Origin: Pseudomonadota bacterium
GTDB lineage: Bacteria > Pseudomonadota > Alphaproteobacteria > Rhodospirillales > Magnetospirillaceae
Length of the DNA stretch: 50,453 nt
Reading direction: 5' to 3'
Assembly: GCA_021848545.1 (NCBI GenBank)
Contig: JAJZUL010000023.1
Span: 1-50,453, forward strand
Under the pieces are notes generated by a model that saw only the letters and a list, made by a program, of their open reading frames with translations, searched no databases and was not told where the DNA came from. Of this stretch, positions 25,431-35,777 are shown piece by piece (the stretch's first letter is position 1; each line of letters begins with the position of its first letter). The position numbers were made by a program, and so were the translations under genes.

Positions 25431-26084
25431 TCAAATCGCCCCCGCCGCTAAACGCCGTAACCCATCGCGCAACTTGCCAAAGCTGGGTGACGTGTTGCGA
25501 TCCGGTTCCAGCAATGGGCCAATTCTCTCCGCCCATTCGCATTTTATCTTACCTGGCGAGGGCCAACCCGCTTTCTTGATTGCAGCGGAACCTCCAGCAT
25601 GCACCGCGTCAGCTAGCAATTCCCAAGTATCGCAAACGCTATCCGGCACGTAACGGTCCAGTACATCGGCTTTAGCGCGCGGGTAAGCGGCTTGTAATGC
25701 TTGTCGGTCGCCCAGATACCACGCTTCCACTTCCTCAATGGCCAGCCGAAACATCGTTTTCGGTGCAGGGGCGCACATAGCAAGCAACGCATTGAGTTCG
25801 GCTAGAAAATCCTTGCAGTTACGCCGGTCGGAGTCCAACACTACGACCACGGCGTCGACGCCCGGCGTCTTCCCATAGCCACGCAGCAACCTCGGTAACT
25901 GCTCAAGCAGAATGCGTTTTGCCGGATCGCCGCCAGCGTGCAAGTTCGTTGGAATATGGCCTATCCCCTTGTACGGATGCACCCGCCAACTATGGGAGAC
26001 ACCCATTTCGCCAAGCAGCCTGGGTAGCACTGCTTCAAGCAACTTCGCACCGGAAGCGTCTTCAACCACTATCTCAATGTGCAT
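25431..26084 (-). CDS. DUF4276 family protein (TOPRIM-like), partner of the AAA ATPase
   Basis: This protein of about 217 residues matches DUF4276, a TOPRIM-like fold. An N-terminal acidic VVEDASGAKLLEAVLP segment replaces the usual EG-TE form. A VVVLDSDRR motif supplies the DxD pair, and RLAIEEVEAWYLGDR is the conserved acidic helix. TOPRIM domains in defence systems act as metal-dependent nucleases. ATG 26084 has GAGG seven bases upstream; GTG 26090 would overlap the ATPase stop by 4 bases. Either start implies translational coupling. The base composition is lower in GC than its neighbours, as for the ATPase, suggesting joint acquisition. Nuclease activity is inference. Confidence 0.8.
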   Translation of the reverse strand: MHIEIVVEDASGAKLLEAVLPRLLGEMGVSHSWRVHPYKGIGHIPTNLHAGGDPAKRILLEQLPRLLRGYGKTPGVDAVVVVLDSDRRNCKDFLAELNALLAMCAPAPKTMFRLAIEEVEAWYLGDRQALQAAYPRAKADVLDRYVPDSVCDTWELLADAVHAGGSAAIKKAGWPSPGKIKCEWAERIGPLLEPDRNTSPSFGKLRDGLRRLAAGAI

Positions 26085-26086
26085 AC

Positions 26087-27316
26087 TCACCTCGCATCAA
26101 GATAGTCGCTGTACCAAAGTCCACCTAACGGCAGGCCTTCAGTCACCATATTTTTGACGAGATCAAGGCTTGAAACGCGGCGAATCGTGGAATAGCCATC
26201 ACTACCCTTCTCAAGAACCCACACCTCTTCGGGAGATAGTGCGTCAACGAAATAGGGCTGATGAGTCGTTACGAAAATTTGCGGCGCATTTTTCCTACCG
26301 GTGGCGTGGGCGCGGAACTCCTCCGCCAGCGATTCCAAGAGCTTATGGTACAACCCATTCTCCGGCTCCTCAATGCAAATGAACGGTGGCGGATCAGGGT
26401 CCTCCAAAAGTAAAAGGTAAGCGAATATTTTAAGCGTGCCATCAGACATCTGCTGCGCGAAAAACGGATCGTCAAACGCGCCATCGTTAAAACGCAACAA
26501 AACACGCTTGTCGGCCGTTACTACCGTGTCGATCCTGGCGATGCCTGGAATCTTACGAGCGATACGCTCAAGGACAGCTTTGAAGCGCTCATTGTTTTCC
26601 CGCTCCATGAACTGCACCACATTACCGATGTTGTCGCCATGGATATTCAAGTGCCGTTGCGGCCCGGCGCTGGGCAAACTGCGTGCAGCATCAGGATAGA
26701 AATACGAGAGGTACCAGCCCTTCAGAAAGTCGCGAAACCGTTTGATGCGTGGGTGTTCCTTCAATGTGCCCAGCGTGGCGATACCCAACTGGCGCGGATC
26801 GGTTAGTTCAACGACGGCCTGCGTGCGGTCTTCTTCACCTTCGACTTGCACAGCCTCTTCGCCCGCCCAAACATGCCCCCTGCCATGATCAAGGCGCAGA
26901 AATGGATAAGGCCGCCCGTGCTTCTGCCCTTTGCGGCGCTGTTTGAGCAGTTCAGACTCCACATAAGGCCTGCCGGAATCATCCAAGTTAATAGACAAAT
27001 CATAAGTAATTGGCCGTTCATTAGGTGCTTCACGATAGTAAATTTCGAAACGGATCGGCTCATTGGTTCCCTTCGACCGCAAACGCTCGAATCCGCCGCG
27101 CTGTTTTTGATCGCAGGCCGTTTCCACATCGGTCGCCAAGCAGTCGGCCACGAAACCAAAGGCATCAAACAGCGAGCTTTTGCCCACACCATTTTTGCCA
27201 ATGACGACGGTGAAGGGCGTCAATGGCTCGCCGCTTTGCTGCGCAGAAAGCTTGCCCAGCGTCACATCGCGCAGCGCGCGAAAGTTCTGAACTCGGAATC
27301 CTTCGATGATGGCCAT
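26087..27316 (-). CDS. AAA family ATPase (AAA_21/OLD-like, ABC-type)
   Basis: The 409-residue ATPase has an SMC/RecF/ABC-type head: Walker A GKNGVGKSS (G40-S48), a split insert region (about 55-260), signature MSDGT (290-294), Walker B FICIEEPE with catalytic E316-E317, and a switch His in FVTTHQP (H352). No TOPRIM domain is fused, unlike OLD nucleases; the TOPRIM-like partner is the next gene. Stand-alone ATPases of this type with a separate effector are found in defence systems such as PARIS (there with DUF4435). It starts directly after the stop of a 66-aa ORF (TAG-ATG). GC is clearly below flanking core genes. Confidence 0.88.
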   Translation of the reverse strand: MAIIEGFRVQNFRALRDVTLGKLSAQQSGEPLTPFTVVIGKNGVGKSSLFDAFGFVADCLATDVETACDQKQRGGFERLRSKGTNEPIRFEIYYREAPNERPITYDLSINLDDSGRPYVESELLKQRRKGQKHGRPYPFLRLDHGRGHVWAGEEAVQVEGEEDRTQAVVELTDPRQLGIATLGTLKEHPRIKRFRDFLKGWYLSYFYPDAARSLPSAGPQRHLNIHGDNIGNVVQFMERENNERFKAVLERIARKIPGIARIDTVVTADKRVLLRFNDGAFDDPFFAQQMSDGTLKIFAYLLLLEDPDPPPFICIEEPENGLYHKLLESLAEEFRAHATGRKNAPQIFVTTHQPYFVDALSPEEVWVLEKGSDGYSTIRRVSSLDLVKNMVTEGLPLGGLWYSDYLDAR

Positions 27317-27517
27317 CTATTGTTCCTCGCTGCGCGCCTGCACCATGTCATCGGAGACGACGAAGGTCAAAACAGGCTTTCTGATTTCGTCCAGGCGATC
27401 AAGGTCGTGCGGCTGGACGACTAGATCGATCTGCTTGTACTGAATGAAATCGCGGTCTTTCATGGTCTTGACACACTGCCCAATTGCCTTCCCTTTGTCG
27501 CCAAGCCACGTCGGCAT
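27317..27517 (-). CDS. small ORF leading the ATPase-DUF4276 operon
   Basis: A 66-residue frame with a plausible ribosome binding site (AGGGA, 6 bases before the ATG) and a TAGAAT hexamer about 10 bp upstream that could be a -10. It ends with TAG immediately before the ATPase ATG. No domain is recognised. The C-terminal half (DLDRLDEIRKPVLTFVVSDD) looks protein-like. It may be a third component, a leader peptide, or a remnant of a larger gene. Confidence 0.4.
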   Translation of the reverse strand: MPTWLGDKGKAIGQCVKTMKDRDFIQYKQIDLVVQPHDLDRLDEIRKPVLTFVVSDDMVQARSEEQ

Positions 27518-27877
27518 ACTTTCCCTAATTCTACTGCGTCACAAATAAAGATGATATGGCCGCTATGGAGATTCGGTCTGCTCGATAGGGGAACAAGCAT
27601 AGCTCCCCATGAAATGGCTAGCGATAGTGAACGCGGTTCGGCACGCCGATCGAACGGCAACGGCTTTCACGAGAGTGAGGTGCCCCGGGCGTGGCTGACC
27701 AAAAAGAACGCAAAGATTGTGCTGCGCTGGAGCAAAACGCCCAACACCATCATGTTGACGGCCACGATTGACGACGCCATCGCTGGCACCGCGTCGTCGC
27801 TTCCGCAGCGTCAGCTAATTCCTCTTACAGCATGCGATCGCCATTTGTTTTGACAGGACAAGCGGGAATTCCGCCCC
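27518..27877. other. spacer between the ATPase operon and guaA
   Basis: About 360 bases with lower GC than the core. A plus-strand frame at 27551-27853 (100 codons) and a minus-strand frame at 27460-27660 are open. Neither has a convincing start context or recognised homology, so no gene is called. It probably holds the promoter of the minus-strand operon and the right border of the island. Confidence 0.4.
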
Positions 27878-29431
27878 TCACTCCCACTCGATCGTGCCCG
27901 GCGGCTTGCTGGTCACATCGAAGGTCACCCGGTTGATGCCCTTGACCTCGTTGATGATGCGGTTGGCGACCCGGCCGAGGAAGGCCATGTCGAAGGGATA
28001 GAAATCGGCGGTCATGCCGTCGGTCGAGGTCACCGCGCGCAGGGCGCAGGCGTAATCGTAGGAGCGCGAATCGCCCATCACGCCCACCGTGCGCACCGGC
28101 AGCAGCACGGCGAAGGCCTGCCAGATGGCATCGTACAGGCCGGCGTTGCGGATTTCCTCCAGATAGATCGAGTCCGCCTTGCGCAGGATTTCCAGCTTGT
28201 CGCGGGTCAGTTCCTGGCCGGGGATGCGGATGGCCAGACCCGGTCCGGGGAAGGGATGGCGGCCGACCATGTCATGGGGCAGGCCCAGTTCGCGGCCAAG
28301 CGCGCGGACCTCGTCCTTGAACAATTCGCGCAGGGGTTCCACCAGCTTCATCTTCATCCGCTCGGGCAGGCCGCCGACATTGTGGTGGCTTTTGATGGTC
28401 ACCGAAGGGCCGCCGATGAACGACACCGATTCGATCACGTCGGGATAAAGCGTGCCCTGGGCCAGGAAATCGGCGCCGCCGGCCTGTTTCGCCTCCTCCT
28501 CGAACACGTCGATGAAGGTCGCGCCGATGATCTTGCGCTTGCGTTCGGGGTCGGTGACGCCCTCCAGCTTCTTCAGGAACAGGTCGGAGGCGTCGCGATG
28601 GACCAGCCGGATATTGAAACGGTCGCGGAACAGGCTGACCACCTCGTCGGCCTCGCCGGCGCGCATCATGCCGGTATCGACGAACACGCAGGTCAATTGG
28701 TCGCCGATCGCCTCGTGCAGCAGCATCGCCACCACCGAGGAATCGACCCCGCCCGACAGGCCGCAGATCACCCGTCCGTCCTTCACCTGCGCGCGGATCT
28801 TGGCGATTTCCTGGGCGCGGAACGCGGCCATGGTCCAATCGCCGGAACAGCCGGCGATCTTGTGGGTGAAATTTTTCAGCAATTGCGCGCCGTGGGGGGT
28901 ATGGACCACTTCGGGGTGGAACTGCACCCCGTAGAAACGCCGGGATTCGTCGGCGATGGCGGCGAACGGCGCCCCGTCCGACGTCGCCACCACCCGGAAG
29001 CCCTGGGGCAGCGCCGTCACCCGGTCGCCATGGCTCATCCACACCTGTTCGCGCGCGCCCTTCGCCCACACCCCGTCGAACAGGGCGCAGGAATCGGCGA
29101 CATCGACGAAGGCGCGACCGAATTCCCGGTGATCGGCGGCTTCGACCCGCCCGCCCAATTGGGCGCACATGGTCTGTTCGCCATAACAGATGCCCAGCAC
29201 CGGCACCCCCAGGGTGAACAGGCCGTCGGGGGCGCGCGGCGTGCCGGTGTCGATCACCGAAGCCGGACCGCCCGACAGGATCACCGCCTTGGGATCGTAA
29301 GCCTTGAGGCTGGAATCATCGACCCGGTTGAAGGGATGGATTTCGCAATAAACCCCGCTTTCGCGCACCCGCCGGGCGATAAGCTGGGTCACCTGGGACC
29401 CGAAATCGATGATGAGCACGCGGTCGGTCAT
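27878..29431 (-). CDS. guaA: GMP synthase (glutamine-hydrolysing)
   Basis: The 517-residue enzyme converts XMP to GMP. The class-I glutamine amidotransferase domain has the nucleophile in GICYGEQ (C82) and the FHPEVVHT His-x-Glu pair. The ATP-pyrophosphatase P-loop is LSGGVDSSV, and the C-terminal dimerisation domain ends in KPPGTIEWE. The frame is open far upstream through mscS, but the true start is the ATG at 29431, overlapping the mscS stop by 4 bases. It is the last gene before the accessory island, so the island lies just downstream of guaA. GuaA neighbourhoods are common integration spots; no attachment site was seen. Confidence 0.96.
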   Translation of the reverse strand: MTDRVLIIDFGSQVTQLIARRVRESGVYCEIHPFNRVDDSSLKAYDPKAVILSGGPASVIDTGTPRAPDGLFTLGVPVLGICYGEQTMCAQLGGRVEAADHREFGRAFVDVADSCALFDGVWAKGAREQVWMSHGDRVTALPQGFRVVATSDGAPFAAIADESRRFYGVQFHPEVVHTPHGAQLLKNFTHKIAGCSGDWTMAAFRAQEIAKIRAQVKDGRVICGLSGGVDSSVVAMLLHEAIGDQLTCVFVDTGMMRAGEADEVVSLFRDRFNIRLVHRDASDLFLKKLEGVTDPERKRKIIGATFIDVFEEEAKQAGGADFLAQGTLYPDVIESVSFIGGPSVTIKSHHNVGGLPERMKMKLVEPLRELFKDEVRALGRELGLPHDMVGRHPFPGPGLAIRIPGQELTRDKLEILRKADSIYLEEIRNAGLYDAIWQAFAVLLPVRTVGVMGDSRSYDYACALRAVTSTDGMTADFYPFDMAFLGRVANRIINEVKGINRVTFDVTSKPPGTIEWE

Positions 29432-30801
29432 GGCTGGTCCCGAAGCTGGAGGGAAGACAGGGCGGACTGTACCGGCGTGTCCGCCGGCGGACAAGGCTGG
29501 GCCGGGGGCGCCGTCTTCAAATGCAGGTCGCGCTGGGGGAACGGCACCTGGATGCCATGGGCCCGGAAACGGTCCCACATGCCCAGCATGACTTCGCTTT
29601 TGGCGTTGTTGACCCCGTTGTGGGGGTCTTCGATCCAGCAGCGCAATTCGAGATTGAGGGATGAATCGCCGAAGGCGACGAACAGGCAGGTCGGCGGCGG
29701 ATCGGCCAGAATCCGGGGCACGGCCAGGGCCGCCTCGACGCACAGCGCCATGGCCAGGCGCAGATCGGTGTCGTAGCCCACGCCCACGGGGATGCGCAGC
29801 CGAACCCTTTTGTTGCTGTAGGACCAGTTCTGCACCCGCTGGGTGATCAGTTCCTCGTTGGGGATCAGATGCTCGATGCCGTCGCGGGTGACCACCGACA
29901 CATAGCGGGCGCCCAGCGACGAAATCCAGCCATAGGTATCGGCCAGGGAAATGACGTCGCCCGGCTTGATCGATTTGTCGAGCAGCAGGATCAGGCCGCT
30001 GACCAGATTCGACACCACCTTTTGCAGACCGAAGCCGACGCCAAGGCCGATGGCGCCGGAAAACAGGGCGAAGGCCGACAGGTCGATGCCCACCGCATGC
30101 AAGGTGATGACGACGCCCAAGGTGACCAGCCCGACCTTGGTGACCTTGGCGAACAGCACCTGGGCCGAGGGCGTCAGGTTGGGCAGGGTCAGGATGCGCT
30201 TTTCCAGCTGGCGCGACACCTGGCTGGCCATCCACAGCAGCAGGGACAACAGCAGGACGGTCTTGATCACCAGCAGCAGGGTCAGATGGGTGCCGCCCAG
30301 CGTCATGCCGACCGAATTGAGGATGCGGACGGTCTGGTCCATCAGCCCCAGGATGTTGAGGGCGGCGATGGTCCAGACGATGCCGGCGATCAGCCGCGAC
30401 CACACCCGATCGGCGAGAAAGGTGGTGGTGACCCGGATCACCAGCCATGCGGTCAGCAGCGCCGTCAGGGTGCGGCCGATCTGGTGGGGTTCGTGCGCCG
30501 CCGTCAGGCCGGCGGTGACGATCGACTGGCCGATCAGCCACAGCCCAGGAAAGGTCACCACCCGCAAGGCCGGCCATAAATTGTGCAGACGATGGGAGGT
30601 GACCATCGGCCAATGCACGGCGATGCTGGCCAATCCCCGGCGCAAATACGGCGTCAGCAGACGGGCCACCGCCATCACCGTCAGGGTCAGGGCGACCTCG
30701 CGCGCCACCGCCCAGGTGAAAAAAGTGGCGATCACCCACTGGAGGAGCTGCTGGCCCACCCCCTGAATCCAACCCAGCGTTATGCGATCGAAACCGCCCA
30801 T
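29428..30801 (-). CDS. mechanosensitive channel of the MscS family
   Basis: A roughly 457-residue inner-membrane protein with several N-terminal membrane helices and an MscS core. The pore-lining TM3 is in [32 protein letters not shown] (about residues 250-280), followed by the beta domain ([41 protein letters not shown] in part). It is longer than E. coli MscS, which indicates extra membrane segments. ATG 30801 has GGGGG upstream; GTG 30816 is possible. It is translated just ahead of guaA with an ATGA overlap. Confidence 0.9.
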   Translation of the reverse strand: MGGFDRITLGWIQGVGQQLLQWVIATFFTWAVAREVALTLTVMAVARLLTPYLRRGLASIAVHWPMVTSHRLHNLWPALRVVTFPGLWLIGQSIVTAGLTAAHEPHQIGRTLTALLTAWLVIRVTTTFLADRVWSRLIAGIVWTIAALNILGLMDQTVRILNSVGMTLGGTHLTLLLVIKTVLLLSLLLWMASQVSRQLEKRILTLPNLTPSAQVLFAKVTKVGLVTLGVVITLHAVGIDLSAFALFSGAIGLGVGFGLQKVVSNLVSGLILLLDKSIKPGDVISLADTYGWISSLGARYVSVVTRDGIEHLIPNEELITQRVQNWSYSNKRVRLRIPVGVGYDTDLRLAMALCVEAALAVPRILADPPPTCLFVAFGDSSLNLELRCWIEDPHNGVNNAKSEVMLGMWDRFRAHGIQVPFPQRDLHLKTAPPAQPCPPADTPVQSALSSLQLRDQP

Positions 30802-30873
30802 CGACACCCCCGTCACGGCCGCTGGAACTATGGCGTTCCTTTCGCGCCTGCGGAAGTCCGATTTCGAGAGCTT

Positions 30874-31016
30874 ATATCAGCCCTCTGCCTAAGCGCGGCC
30901 GTCCGGCCGCTTGGCCGCTCGCTCAACGCTCGCCTGAATATCAGCCCTCGCCGGGCGCGGCCGTCCGGCCGCTTGGCCGCTCGCTCAACGCTCGCCTGAT
31001 ATCAGCCCTCGCCGGA
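30874..31016. repeat. tandem repeat at the 3' end of the 5-oxoprolinase gene
   Basis: Two near-identical units (30874-30937 and 30938-30998), each beginning ATATCAGCCCTC, are followed by the start of a third (30999-31016). Each unit holds GGCCGTCCGGCC-type palindromes and the string CGCTCAACGCTCGCCTG. The second unit forms the last codons of the 5-oxoprolinase. Confidence 0.85.
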
Positions 31017-34000
31017 CGGCCATAGCCGCCGCCGCCCGGCGTTTCGATCACCAGCGCGTCGCCGGCTCCCATCTCCACCTGGGCGGTGGCCGGCAATGCC
31101 TCCACCGTGCCGTCGGCGCGTTCGACGGCGTTGCGGCCGGGCCGGCCGTCGCCGCCGCCCATCAAACCGAAGGGGATCGTCGTGCGCCGGTTCGACAGGA
31201 TCGAGGCGGTCATCGGCGCCAGGAACCGCAGCCGGCGGATCACCCCGTCGCCGCCCCGGTGCCAGCCGGACCCGCCCGAACCGGCGCGGATGGAGAAACC
31301 GTCCACCAGCACCGGATAGCGCCATTCCAGCACTTCCGGATCGGTCAGACGCGAATTGGTCATGTGGGTGTGCACGGCGCTGGCCCCGTCGAAATCCGGC
31401 CCGGCCCCGGCCCCGCCGCAAATGGTTTCGTAATATTGAAGCCGCCCGTCGCCGAAGGTCAGATTGTTCATGGTGCCCTGGGACGCCGCCATCGCCCCCA
31501 GGGCCGCCATCAGGCCGTCGACGAGGACCTGGCTGGTTTCGACATTGCCGGCCACCACCGCCGCCGGTGCCACCGGCGCCAGCATCGATCCGGCGGGGAT
31601 GACGATATCGAGGGGCCGCAGACAGCCCTCGTTCAACGGAATCGGCTCGTCGACGATGGTACGGAACACATACAGCACCGCCGCCCGGGCGATGGCCGAC
31701 GGCGCGTTGACGTTGCCCGGCCGCTGGGCGCTGGTGCCGGTGAAATCGATCCGGGCGCGCCGCGCCGCCCGGTCCACATTCACCGCGACGCGGATCACCG
31801 CGCCCTCATCCATGGGCACCGTAAAGGCGCCGTCGGACAGGCGATCCAGAGCCCGGCGCACCGCTTCGGCGGCATTGTCCTGGACATGGCCCATATAGGC
31901 GCGAACCGTCGCGACGCCGTAGCGGTCGATCAGGGCGGCGAGATCGGCCACCCCCTTGGCGTTGGCCGCCAGTTGCGCCTGAAGGTCGGCGATGTTTTGG
32001 TCGGGGTCGCGGGCCGGATGGGCGCCCGAAGCCAGCAGGGCGCGCACCGCCTGTTCCCGGAACCGGCCGTCCTCGACCACCAGGAGATCCTCGATCAGCA
32101 CGCCCTCTTCGCCGATGGTGGTGGATTGGGCGGGCATCGAGCCCGGACTGATGCCGCCGATATCGGCATGGTGCCCGCGCGAGGCGACCAGGAACAGCAG
32201 CGTCGTCCCGGCCGCGTCGAAGACCGGGGTGACGATGGTGACGTCGGGCAGATGGGTGCCGCCATGGTAGGGCGAATTCAGGGCCACCGACTGGCCGGGG
32301 CGCAGGGTTTCGCGCCGGGCCGCCAGCACCGCCCGCACGCTGTCGCTCATCGAGCCCAGATGAACGGGGATATGGGGCGCGTTGGCCACCAGATCGCCGC
32401 TCGCGTCGAAAATGGCGCAGGAAAAATCCAGCCGCTCCTTGATATTGACCGAATGGGCGGTGTTGGCCAGCACCGCCCCCATCTGTTCGGCCACCGACAT
32501 GAACAGATTGTTGAACACCTCCAGCATCACCGGATCGGCCTCGGTCCCCACCGCCACCCGCTTGGGGCGCGGGCGGGCGCGGCGCAGCAGCAGATGGCCG
32601 CGCCCGGTCATCTCGCCTTGCCAGTCCGGTTCGATCACCGTGGTCGCGGTGGCCTCGGCGATGATCGCCGGCCCCAAGACCACCATCCCCGGCGCCAGAT
32701 CCTCGCGGCGGTAAAGCCCGGCCTCGGTCCAGGCGCCCTGGACGAACAGCCGCACCCGGTCCGCCGGCGGCCCGGCCGGCGCGGGAACGATCGCAACCTC
32801 GGGCTCGTCGATGGCCTCGCCACCGCCCGCCGCCTCGACCGCCACCGAATCCACCAGCAGGGGACGATCCATGACGAAGCCGAAGCGGGCGCGGTGCCGG
32901 GCGGCGAACGCCGCCGCCATTTCCGCCGGATCGCCGGCGGCGACCTCAAGCGCGGTGTCCGACCCCCGATATCTGATCCGCACCCGCCGCGATACCTTGA
33001 TGTCGCCGGCCTCCACGCCCTGGGTTTCCAGGCGGGCGCGGCCATCCCGTTCCAGCGCGTCCAAAGCGTCCGAGACCGCCGCCATCGCCGCCGGGTCCAG
33101 GGATTGCTCGACGGGGGCCTCGCCCAAAACCCGCAGGTCGGCCAGCCCCATGCCATAGGCCGACAGCACCCCCGCCAGGGGATGGAGCAGCACCGTATCC
33201 ATACCCAGGGAATCGGCCACCAGACAGGCATGCTGGCCGCCGGCGCCGCCGAAACAGACCAGGGTGTGGCGGGCGACGTCATGACCGCGGGCGATGCTGA
33301 TTTCCTTGATGGCGCTGGCCATGGTCGCCACCGCCACCGCCAGGAATCCCTCCGCCACCGCTTCGGGGCCGCGCCCGTCGCCGATCTCGGCCGCCAGTTC
33401 GGCGAATTTCGCCCGCACCACCCCCGCATCCAGGGACTGGTCGGCATCGGGGCCGAACACCGACGGGAACCAGCCGGGCTGGAGCTTGCCCACCATCACA
33501 TTGGCGTCGGTGACGGTCAGCGGCCCGCCGCGGCGATAGGCGGCGGGACCGGGATCGGCGCCGGCCGAGCGGGGACCGACCCGGAAGCGGGCGCCGTCGA
33601 AGCCGAGCACCGAGCCGCCGCCGGCCGCCACCGTATGGATATGCATCATCGGCGCGCGCAGGCGCACCCCGGCCACCACCTGTTCGTGGCTGCGCTCATA
33701 GGCGCCTTCGTAATGGCAGACATCGGTGGAGGTCCCGCCCATGTCGAAGCCGATCAGCCGGTCGAACCCGGCCATGGCCGCCGTCCGCACCGCGCCGACC
33801 ACCCCGCCGGCGGGACCGGACAGGATGGCGTCCTTGCCCTGAAAGGCGTGGGCCTCGGCCAGCCCGCCCGAGGATTGCATGAACAACAGCCGGGTCTCGC
33901 CGAGATCGGCCGCCACCCGGTCCACATAGCGCCGCAATCCCGGCGACAGATAGGCGTCGGCCACCGCCGTGTCGCCGCGCCCCACCACCTTCATCAACGG

Positions 34001-34588
34001 GCTGGCCCGGTGCGACAGGGAAATCTGAGTGAAACCGATTCGCGCCGCCAATTCCCCCACCGCCAGTTCGTGATCGGGCGCGCGATAGGAATGCAGGAAC
34101 ACCACCGCCAGCGCCCGGAATCCGGCATCGAACGCCGCTTTCAACCCGGCCTCGGCGGCGGCGAGATCGAGCGGGACCCGCACCGACCCGTCGGCGCCGA
34201 TCCGTTCCGGGATTTCCACCACCCGCCCGTACAGCATTTCGGGCAGATGGATCACCCGGGCGAAGGGATCGGGCCGGGCCTGGGTGCCGATGCGCAGCAG
34301 ATCGGCGAACCCCGCCGTGACCGCCAGCACGGTGGGATCGCCCCGGCGCTCCAGCAGGGCGTTGGTCGCCACCGTCGTGCCCATCTTGACCGCGTCGATC
34401 GTCCCCGGCGGGATGGTCGCGTCAGGCGCCAGTCCCAGCAGACGGCGCATGCCGGCCAAAGCGGCGTCGGCGTACTGGCCGGAATTTTCCGACAGCAATT
34501 TGCAGGTGATCAGCCCGCCATCGGGACGGCGGCCGACGATGTCGGTGAAGGTGCCGCCGCGATCGATCCAGAACTGCCAGCCGGTCAT
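30941..34588 (-). CDS. 5-oxoprolinase (ATP-hydrolysing), fused hydantoinase A/B
   Basis: The 1215-residue fusion opens 5-oxoproline to glutamate with ATP, or acts on a related hydantoin. HyuA-N starts at [19 protein letters not shown]. Hydantoinase A has [11 protein letters not shown], and hydantoinase B (about 660-1190) starts at [20 protein letters not shown] and ends at ETPGGGGYG. The fused form and length match the eukaryote-like OXP family. The last roughly 20 residues ([20 protein letters not shown]) come from a tandem repeat and are not part of the family. A minus-strand terminator-like hairpin lies in its leader. Confidence 0.9.
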   Translation of the reverse strand: MTGWQFWIDRGGTFTDIVGRRPDGGLITCKLLSENSGQYADAALAGMRRLLGLAPDATIPPGTIDAVKMGTTVATNALLERRGDPTVLAVTAGFADLLRIGTQARPDPFARVIHLPEMLYGRVVEIPERIGADGSVRVPLDLAAAEAGLKAAFDAGFRALAVVFLHSYRAPDHELAVGELAARIGFTQISLSHRASPLMKVVGRGDTAVADAYLSPGLRRYVDRVAADLGETRLLFMQSSGGLAEAHAFQGKDAILSGPAGGVVGAVRTAAMAGFDRLIGFDMGGTSTDVCHYEGAYERSHEQVVAGVRLRAPMMHIHTVAAGGGSVLGFDGARFRVGPRSAGADPGPAAYRRGGPLTVTDANVMVGKLQPGWFPSVFGPDADQSLDAGVVRAKFAELAAEIGDGRGPEAVAEGFLAVAVATMASAIKEISIARGHDVARHTLVCFGGAGGQHACLVADSLGMDTVLLHPLAGVLSAYGMGLADLRVLGEAPVEQSLDPAAMAAVSDALDALERDGRARLETQGVEAGDIKVSRRVRIRYRGSDTALEVAAGDPAEMAAAFAARHRARFGFVMDRPLLVDSVAVEAAGGGEAIDEPEVAIVPAPAGPPADRVRLFVQGAWTEAGLYRREDLAPGMVVLGPAIIAEATATTVIEPDWQGEMTGRGHLLLRRARPRPKRVAVGTEADPVMLEVFNNLFMSVAEQMGAVLANTAHSVNIKERLDFSCAIFDASGDLVANAPHIPVHLGSMSDSVRAVLAARRETLRPGQSVALNSPYHGGTHLPDVTIVTPVFDAAGTTLLFLVASRGHHADIGGISPGSMPAQSTTIGEEGVLIEDLLVVEDGRFREQAVRALLASGAHPARDPDQNIADLQAQLAANAKGVADLAALIDRYGVATVRAYMGHVQDNAAEAVRRALDRLSDGAFTVPMDEGAVIRVAVNVDRAARRARIDFTGTSAQRPGNVNAPSAIARAAVLYVFRTIVDEPIPLNEGCLRPLDIVIPAGSMLAPVAPAAVVAGNVETSQVLVDGLMAALGAMAASQGTMNNLTFGDGRLQYYETICGGAGAGPDFDGASAVHTHMTNSRLTDPEVLEWRYPVLVDGFSIRAGSGGSGWHRGGDGVIRRLRFLAPMTASILSNRRTTIPFGLMGGGDGRPGRNAVERADGTVEALPATAQVEMGAGDALVIETPGGGGYGRPARADIRRALSERPSGRTAAPGEG

Positions 34589-34605
34589 GCGCCCACCCCA
34601 TGGTG

Positions 34606-34628
34606 AAAAAGCGGGGTTTCATCCCCGC
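34606..34628 (-). terminator. minus-strand hairpin with T5 just upstream of the 5-oxoprolinase
   Basis: Read on the minus strand, GCGGGG (34628-34623), a 6-base loop, CCCCGC (34616-34611) and TTTTT (34610-34606) form a compact intrinsic terminator. It ends 17 bases before the ATG at 34588. It could attenuate the gene, or stop transcription entering from the hldD side. Confidence 0.55.
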
Positions 34629-34777
34629 CCCGCCCGGAGGCCGAGCCCCCGGACCTTCGTTCTAATGGAATATGGACAGGACGGGTAGAAGGGGACCGCC
34701 CGAAAGCGACGGCGATTGCCGGGCGCGCGCCACAAGCCTATAACCGGGAACGCCACAGGACAGGGAGAAAGCGGGCA

Positions 34778-35764
34778 ATGATCGTGGTTACCGGCGGCGC
34801 CGGCTTCATCGGCTCCAACATTCTGGCCGCCCTGGAGGCGCGAGGCGCGCCCAAGCTGGTGCTGTGCGACCGGCTGCGCTCCAACGACAAATGGCGCAAC
34901 GTCGCCAAGCGCGAACTGGCCGATATCGTCCACCCGGACCATTTGCCCGCCTTTCTCGACCGGCACGCCAGCGAAATCGAGGCGATCTTTCATATGGGCG
35001 CCATTTCGGCCACAACCGAAACCGACGCCGACCGCATCGTCGAAAACAATTTCGCCCTGACCCTGATGCTGTGGGACTGGTGCGCCGCCCACGGCGCGCG
35101 CTTCATCTACGCGTCGAGCGCCGCCACCTATGGCGACGGCGACCAGGGATTCGACGATGACGCGTCCATCGCCCATCTCGCCCGCCTGCGGCCGATGAAC
35201 CCCTACGGCTGGTCCAAGCATTTGTTCGACCGGCTGGTGGCGCGGCGTCTCGCCGATGGCGGCCCCACCCCGCCGCAATGGGCCGGGCTGAAATTCTTCA
35301 ACGTCTACGGCCCCAACGAATACCATAAGGGCGGCCAGCAAAGCGTCGTCGCCCAGGTCTATCCCAAGGCGGCGGCGGGCGAGGAATTCTCGCTGTTCCG
35401 GTCGCACCATCCCGATTATCGCGACGGCGAGCAGCGGCGCGACTTCATCTGGATCGACGATTGCATCGACGTGATGATGTGGCTGCTGGACAATCCCAAG
35501 GTCAGCGGCCTGTTCAATGTCGGCACCGGCCAGTGCCGCACCTTTCTCGACCTGGCCCGCGCCGTCTATGTCGCTTTGGGCAAGGAACCCCTGATCACCT
35601 TCCGCGACACGCCGCTGGCCATTCGCGACAAGTACCAATATTTCACCGAAGCGAAGATGAACCGGCTCCGCGAAGCCGGCTATAACAAGCCGTTCACCAC
35701 GCTGGAGGACGGCGTCGCCCGCTACGTCAACGATTACTTGGCGAAACCCGACCCCTTCAAATAA
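34778..35764 (+). CDS. hldD: ADP-L-glycero-D-manno-heptose 6-epimerase
   Basis: This 328-residue short-chain epimerase completes the heptose precursor of LPS inner core. The NADP-binding VTGGAGFIGSNI is at the N-terminus. The family-specific RSNDKWRN stretch, the YASSAATYGDG segment with catalytic Ser and the NPYGWSKH motif (Tyr-x3-Lys) follow. The KFFNVYGPNEYHKGGQQSVV block is characteristic of HldD over other epimerases. ACAGGGAGAAAG precedes the ATG. The lgt gene follows after 13 bases. Confidence 0.95.
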   Translation: MIVVTGGAGFIGSNILAALEARGAPKLVLCDRLRSNDKWRNVAKRELADIVHPDHLPAFLDRHASEIEAIFHMGAISATTETDADRIVENNFALTLMLWDWCAAHGARFIYASSAATYGDGDQGFDDDASIAHLARLRPMNPYGWSKHLFDRLVARRLADGGPTPPQWAGLKFFNVYGPNEYHKGGQQSVVAQVYPKAAAGEEFSLFRSHHPDYRDGEQRRDFIWIDDCIDVMMWLLDNPKVSGLFNVGTGQCRTFLDLARAVYVALGKEPLITFRDTPLAIRDKYQYFTEAKMNRLREAGYNKPFTTLEDGVARYVNDYLAKPDPFK

Positions 35765-35777
35765 CAAGGGTGAATCC

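Noticed and set aside
27551-27853. 100-codon plus-strand ORF between the ATPase operon and guaA
   Set aside because: It has no ribosome binding site, no recognised domain and ordinary composition. Support is too weak to call a gene.
27878-30772. 964-codon fused guaA frame
   Set aside because: The upstream half is the mscS gene read in another frame. GuaA homology begins at the ATG at 29431.
31259-34606. 1115-codon plus-strand frame opposite the 5-oxoprolinase
   Set aside because: It is a shadow frame. The minus strand encodes a complete hydantoinase A/B fusion with conserved motifs.
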